Positions 60,275-64,000 of a stretch of DNA of 64,000 bases are shown here, piece after piece; within the stretch, counting starts at the first letter, position 1, and each line of letters begins with the position of its first letter. The notes beneath the pieces are model-generated. The model was not told the DNA's origin, ran no database searches, and worked only from the letters and a program-made list of their open reading frames with translations. The DNA comes from Pseudomonadota bacterium (GTDB taxonomy: Bacteria; Pseudomonadota; Gammaproteobacteria; Pseudomonadales; Pseudohongiellaceae): positions 124,001 to 188,000 of the forward strand of contig JAQCKF010000001.1 in NCBI GenBank assembly GCA_027592275.1, in the 5' to 3' direction. The translations under genes and the position numbers were made by a program.

Positions 60275-60305
60275 ATCCCGTTATCACTGAACGCGATAAC
60301 GGGAT
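60275..60305 (-). terminator. Hairpin, terminator-like on the minus strand
   Basis: ATCCCGTTATC-N9-GATAACGGGAT perfect 11-bp stem; on the minus strand followed by TTTCTTTTT. Confidence 0.5.
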
Positions 60306-60404
60306 CTACTTCTTACTGGTAGCAAAGGAATCGCGAACTAGTATCGACGATGCCTCTCCAATTACCCGACCAAGTATTTAACTGCCTACTTAGATAAAGT
60401 AACT

Positions 60405-60452
60405 GGAGGCTCCCTTAATAGATTGATAATTGATGGGATCACCTCCTTTTTT
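60405..60452 (+). terminator. Rho-independent terminator-like structure with anti-SD sequence
   Basis: GGAGG-c-TCCC ... GGGA-tca-CCTCC then TTTTTT; contains GGATCACCTCCTT. Confidence 0.45.
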
Positions 60453-60825
60453 GATGCCAGGGTAGCCAAGTATTGTTAGCGAATTCCCCCCGTTAGAACT
60501 ACTAACAAAAGCCTGATGATTTTATATAACACAATCCCTGCACTGTAAAGTGGCATAGCGAATAATCGGCAGGCAAATGGTCGGCTGTTGGGGAAAATCC
60601 TCTGAAATTTAATTAAGAAGGCTCGGAACTTTATCAAAATCAATCTGATCAATTCATATGTTCGTATGTATTAAGTAGGTAATTGATTCAGATGGCGTGT
60701 AGAATTGCGCGCCAGATCACATAGTGGGACGATTAATCAATAACCACAAATTCAATTGGATTCACAAGTGACTTACACTTAGCATTGAATTCTCGCTAGA
60801 GAAGAAGTAGCGCGAGTATGAATTT

Positions 60826-61149
60826 ATGATGGAAAGAAGACGACATAAACGGGTAGATGTGGAATTCTGGGCAAACCTTAGCCACCCACTATTGGGCACT
60901 ACCACCTGTGATATCCAGGACATGTCTATTAGTGGAGTATCAATAAAACTAGACGAAGACTTAAAATTTTTCGTTATGATGGAATTGGATGTAAAAATTC
61001 GCGGTGAAGGCTGGGACGAGTCCATGCCTGCACTACCTGTCCAGGTGACGCGTGTAGACAAGTGCAATATCGGCCTGCAGTTCATCGAGAGTTGCGAAGA
61101 AATTTGGGCTCCCCCAGAAGATGGCCTCAATTTTTTGCAGACAATTTAG
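60826..61149 (+). CDS. PilZ domain protein
   Basis: ERRRHKRVDVEFWANL...TCDIQDMSISGVSIKLDED pattern of PilZ (RxxxR...D/NxSxxG). Confidence 0.85.
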   Translation: MMERRRHKRVDVEFWANLSHPLLGTTTCDIQDMSISGVSIKLDEDLKFFVMMELDVKIRGEGWDESMPALPVQVTRVDKCNIGLQFIESCEEIWAPPEDGLNFLQTI

Positions 61150-61204
61150 ACCTCCCGCTAAATTTCGCGAGTACCGATGAGCGGGATGAATTTGGTGAGC
61201 TGGC

Positions 61205-61232
61205 CTAGCTATGTAACTAGTTACATAGCTAG
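61205..61232. repeat. 28-bp perfect palindrome
   Basis: CTAGCTATGTAACTAGTTACATAGCTAG is its own reverse complement. Confidence 0.9.
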
Positions 61233-61259
61233 TTACTGAAGCGGCTCTCGAGAAGCAGC

Positions 61260-61619
61260 TCAGAAGAATACAAAGACCCGCATGTAAATAATTAGTATGA
61301 CGACAATTATCACTGAAAAGGCGATAAACCGGAGTGGATTTTCTGTAAAGCTGTGCCAAACAGTTTTCGCTTCGCCGTTCGCTCTGCTGGATTGATACTC
61401 TTTGCGTAATCGCTGGGTACGCTCAATCTGATATTCATCGATCAATTGCCGCGTTAATTCGAATTTCTCAGACTCATGTATCCAAATAGCGGGTAACGAA
61501 ATTCCCCAGTTACCTGCCGAAGTTTCGAAGTAGGCAATGTCATTGCCTTCCAAAAGCTCGCGTATATCCTGAGCTTCATCAATGGGAACGTTACGCAGTC
61601 TGAATACTAATTTTGACAT
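61260..61619 (-). CDS. DUF6164-like family membrane-anchored protein
   Basis: KLVFRLRNVPIDEAQDIRELLEGNDIAYFETSAGNWGISLPAIW; C-terminal TM. Confidence 0.7.
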   Translation of the reverse strand: MSKLVFRLRNVPIDEAQDIRELLEGNDIAYFETSAGNWGISLPAIWIHESEKFELTRQLIDEYQIERTQRLRKEYQSSRANGEAKTVWHSFTENPLRFIAFSVIIVVILIIYMRVFVFF

Positions 61620-61790
61620 AATGGGTTTGTCGGCTTGCGCCTTGATTCGCTTTTACGCTAATTGCGGGCATGCTACCTTTAACCCATAGTCGTGTAAAAT
61701 CTTAGAGCAAATATCTGAATAGATCGCTAATGCAAGTCGCGCAATGGGCATGGCCTGAGAAGTATTAGCTATTAGTAAGAGGAAGTAGAG

Positions 61791-62675
61791 ATGCAAAAAT
61801 CAGTGGGGTCGATTCTTCGAACTTGTGCAGTTTCCGTGTGTGTGGCCCTAATTGGTATTGCACAGGCGAGTGCAGATACATCCGTCTGGTCAGTACGATC
61901 TGGTGACAACGTCATTTATCTCGGCGGAACGGTGCATTTATTGCGACCTAGCGATTACCCGCTGCCAGATGAATTTGAAGAGGCCTATCAGGCAAGCTCT
62001 GAGTTGTACTTCGAGACAGATATCGCATCGATGAGCGACTTATCGACGCAAGCCCAAATGTTGCAGCAGCTTACTTATGGCGATGAGAGGTCATTGCGTA
62101 CTGTCTTGAGTGACGAGGCCTACACAGCTCTTTCTGCCTACACGCAGACGGCAGGACTGCCAATAGCCATGCTCGAAAAATTCAAACCCGGACTTCTCAT
62201 AAGCACGCTGCAGATCCTTGTATTTCAGAGCATGGGCTTTACCCCTCAAGGAGTGGATGCGTTCTTCCACACTCGGGCACTGAGTGATGGAAAAGCAGAA
62301 GGGCAATTGGAGACAGTGCAGGAACAAATAGGATTTATCGCGGCAATGGGCGAGGGCAACGAGAGCGAATTCATCCTTCTCTCCTTAAGAGATCTTGCAG
62401 AAACGGGCGACGTTATCGACGGAATGATCGGTGCCTGGCGCTCGGGTGATGCTAAGGGCTTGTCCGAGCTATTCGTGGAAGATATGAAGGTAGAAGCACC
62501 CGCCCTCTATGACACCCTATTATTACAAAGAAACCTCAAATGGGTTCCCCAGATCGATAAGATGCTACAAGACGCGGACACGGAGTTTGTTCTGGTCGGA
62601 GCGGCTCATATTGTAGGCGAGAACGGGTTGCTAGACTTGCTCTCGCAGCAGGGCTACGAGATTAATCAGCTATAG
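61791..62675 (+). CDS. TraB/GumN family protein
   Basis: VWSVRSGDNVIYLGGTVHLLRPSDYPLPDEFEEAYQAS; FVLVGAAHIVGENGLLDLLSQQGYEI. Confidence 0.92.
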   Translation: MQKSVGSILRTCAVSVCVALIGIAQASADTSVWSVRSGDNVIYLGGTVHLLRPSDYPLPDEFEEAYQASSELYFETDIASMSDLSTQAQMLQQLTYGDERSLRTVLSDEAYTALSAYTQTAGLPIAMLEKFKPGLLISTLQILVFQSMGFTPQGVDAFFHTRALSDGKAEGQLETVQEQIGFIAAMGEGNESEFILLSLRDLAETGDVIDGMIGAWRSGDAKGLSELFVEDMKVEAPALYDTLLLQRNLKWVPQIDKMLQDADTEFVLVGAAHIVGENGLLDLLSQQGYEINQL

Positions 62676-62764
62676 CTCTCGGACAGGACAAAGCGAAGTA
62701 CGTAGAGGAGTCACGCAAAGACAATGAACATCTGCTCAGAATCTCTGCGCTGCAACAGCAAGTC

Positions 62765-62941
62765 TCAAGAGCTGGTTTTGTGGCTAAGCACTATCTGTCT
62801 TGGGCCACTGGTCGAAGTTTGACCACTAACACCAGAAGGGATTTCTTGAACTTTACCGCCAGACTTTAAGAATGCGTCTACGTGTAGTGCTAGATCTGCG
62901 CGATTACTTACAGCCGCGTCTTTTTTTGATTTATTTGCCAT
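62765..62941 (-). CDS. Uncalled small ORF, 58 aa
   Basis: Translated by hand: MANKSKKDAAVSNRADLALHVDAFLKSGGKVQEIPSGVSGQTSTSGPRQIVLSHKTSS; below the ORF-track length cutoff. Confidence 0.5.
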   Translation of the reverse strand: MANKSKKDAAVSNRADLALHVDAFLKSGGKVQEIPSGVSGQTSTSGPRQIVLSHKTSS

Positions 62942-63106
62942 GCTTAACTTTCTCTAATTCCACAAAAGCCGGAAATTATACACCATTTCAGCACTTTCGG
63001 CCACATGGCGGGATGAGGGCAATTTCTATCTAGTGCTGAGGCCTGAGCAGATCCGTGAATCCGAGCCTGCTTGTTGCGCATGCCAATCTAGATTGGGTTC
63101 AGCGGG

Positions 63107-63415
63107 TTAGCGAGACTTCGATCCCAGCCTTTTTCGAGGGCGAACATAGAATTCCGAGTAATAATCTTCAGGGATTTCACCTACCAGCTCATCTAGAGAG
63201 GTCTTGTAAATGACCTTCATCTTAGCCAGCAATTCGAGGTCTAAATGGCAGCCATAATTGCGCATAGTTTCAATATCTTCTAGCTGCTTGCGAGACACAC
63301 CCAGTAGTCGTGCGCCCTCATTCATAGAGTAGCCAGCGTTCAATCGGAGTTGTCTAACATTCTTTTTTACAGAGACAGTGATTGGTGAAAATTTGGAAAA
63401 TTGGACCTGATTCAT
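63107..63415 (-). CDS. XRE-type helix-turn-helix protein
   Basis: VRQLRLNAGYSMNEGARLLGVSRKQLEDIETMRNYG. Confidence 0.75.
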   Translation of the reverse strand: MNQVQFSKFSPITVSVKKNVRQLRLNAGYSMNEGARLLGVSRKQLEDIETMRNYGCHLDLELLAKMKVIYKTSLDELVGEIPEDYYSEFYVRPRKRLGSKSR

Positions 63416-63656
63416 AATTTATTGCTCCATTGTACGGCGAGAATTGATTCTCTCGGCGAATGCAGCCCCCTCTGTATTGATGAATATTGTGTAAGTGCTT
63501 TTCTCTATATCGAATCCTATTGAATTCATAGTAAATAGAGAGATTTCAAGCTAACACAATGGAATTACTATGGTAATTAATTCTTCAATAGAGTGGGATT
63601 TAGTTAAAAATTTGGAGGATTTAGTCAACACTAAGTGGAAGTTTCAGTTTCGAAAT

Positions 63657-64000
63657 CTACTTTTTCAAGAGTATTTGCCGCACCAACCTAGCAATACTGT
63701 CTTTGAACCAAGTTTGTGAGCGTGTTTCATTCTTGAAATTGAAATGAGATTGAGCATTTTGGACGAACGGCTGCATGTTTTGTTGCATATAGCCCAGGGA
63801 GCCGGTATCTGAGATGTCAGCCAAGGTTTCTTTATAGTCATTCAGGATTATCTCATCGAGAAAATAGAACCCCGTCTTACCTAGCGCGCCAGCTGTCCCT
63901 ACACTAGTCTGATCGATCGATGCAGCGCTAACCGAGAGCATGCCCAGAACCTGCTCCGTGCTGAGGTTCTCTTGACTAGCAACCTGACTTATCTGGTTCC
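63657..64000 (-). CDS. C-terminal part of an unknown protein running off the window edge
   Basis: The 63657-63941 ORF stays open upstream to the window end (NQISQVASQENLSTEQVLG...). Confidence 0.45.
   Translation of the reverse strand, partial: NQISQVASQENLSTEQVLGMLSVSAASIDQTSVGTAGALGKTGFYFLDEIILNDYKETLADISDTGSLGYMQQNMQPFVQNAQSHFNFKNETRSQTWFKDSIARLVRQILLKK

Noticed and set aside
60436-60448. Fragment of a 16S rRNA gene
   Set aside because: Only 13 nt match the 16S 3' end; flanking sequence is not rRNA-like. Reported instead as an anti-SD motif in a terminator-like structure.
1-64000. CRISPR arrays, prophage or plasmid genes
   Set aside because: No regularly spaced repeats, cas, phage structural or plasmid replication genes seen.

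Overview
A gammaproteobacterial chromosomal window, mostly housekeeping and envelope genes: rsmD, coaD, mutM, an LPS-core cluster (waaF/waaC/waaG/waaP, kinases, carbamoyltransferase, lpxL-like, hldE, waaA), gcvTHP, lepB and lhr. Main candidates for undescribed biology: (1) a ~12-15 kb co-directional operon (about 5354-20349, core 6951-18773) encoding a MotA/TolQ/ExbB-like channel protein, two membrane-anchored VWA proteins whose single TM resembles MotB/TolR/ExbD, a degenerate Hsp70-like protein, a TPR membrane protein, a PEGA + pseudo-FGE protein and several lipoproteins, read here as a possible ion-driven envelope machine; (2) a peroxiredoxin-like gene (53984-54571, minus) with an in-frame TGA exactly at the first Cys of a CxxC motif and a bSECIS-like hairpin just downstream, so a candidate selenoprotein split by standard ORF calling; (3) a C39-peptidase ABC exporter + HlyD + ACP-like + LpxL-like acyltransferase locus (40227-44839), followed by a Y1-transposase-like protein that has lost its HUH motif. 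Smaller signals: a CTGT-N8-ACAG LexA-type box before lhr, a candidate sRNA/terminator carrying a 13-nt copy of the 16S rRNA 3' end, a tRNA-like remnant with encoded CCA, a 28-bp perfect palindrome and an uncalled 58-aa ORF. All family calls come from reading motifs; no searches were run.
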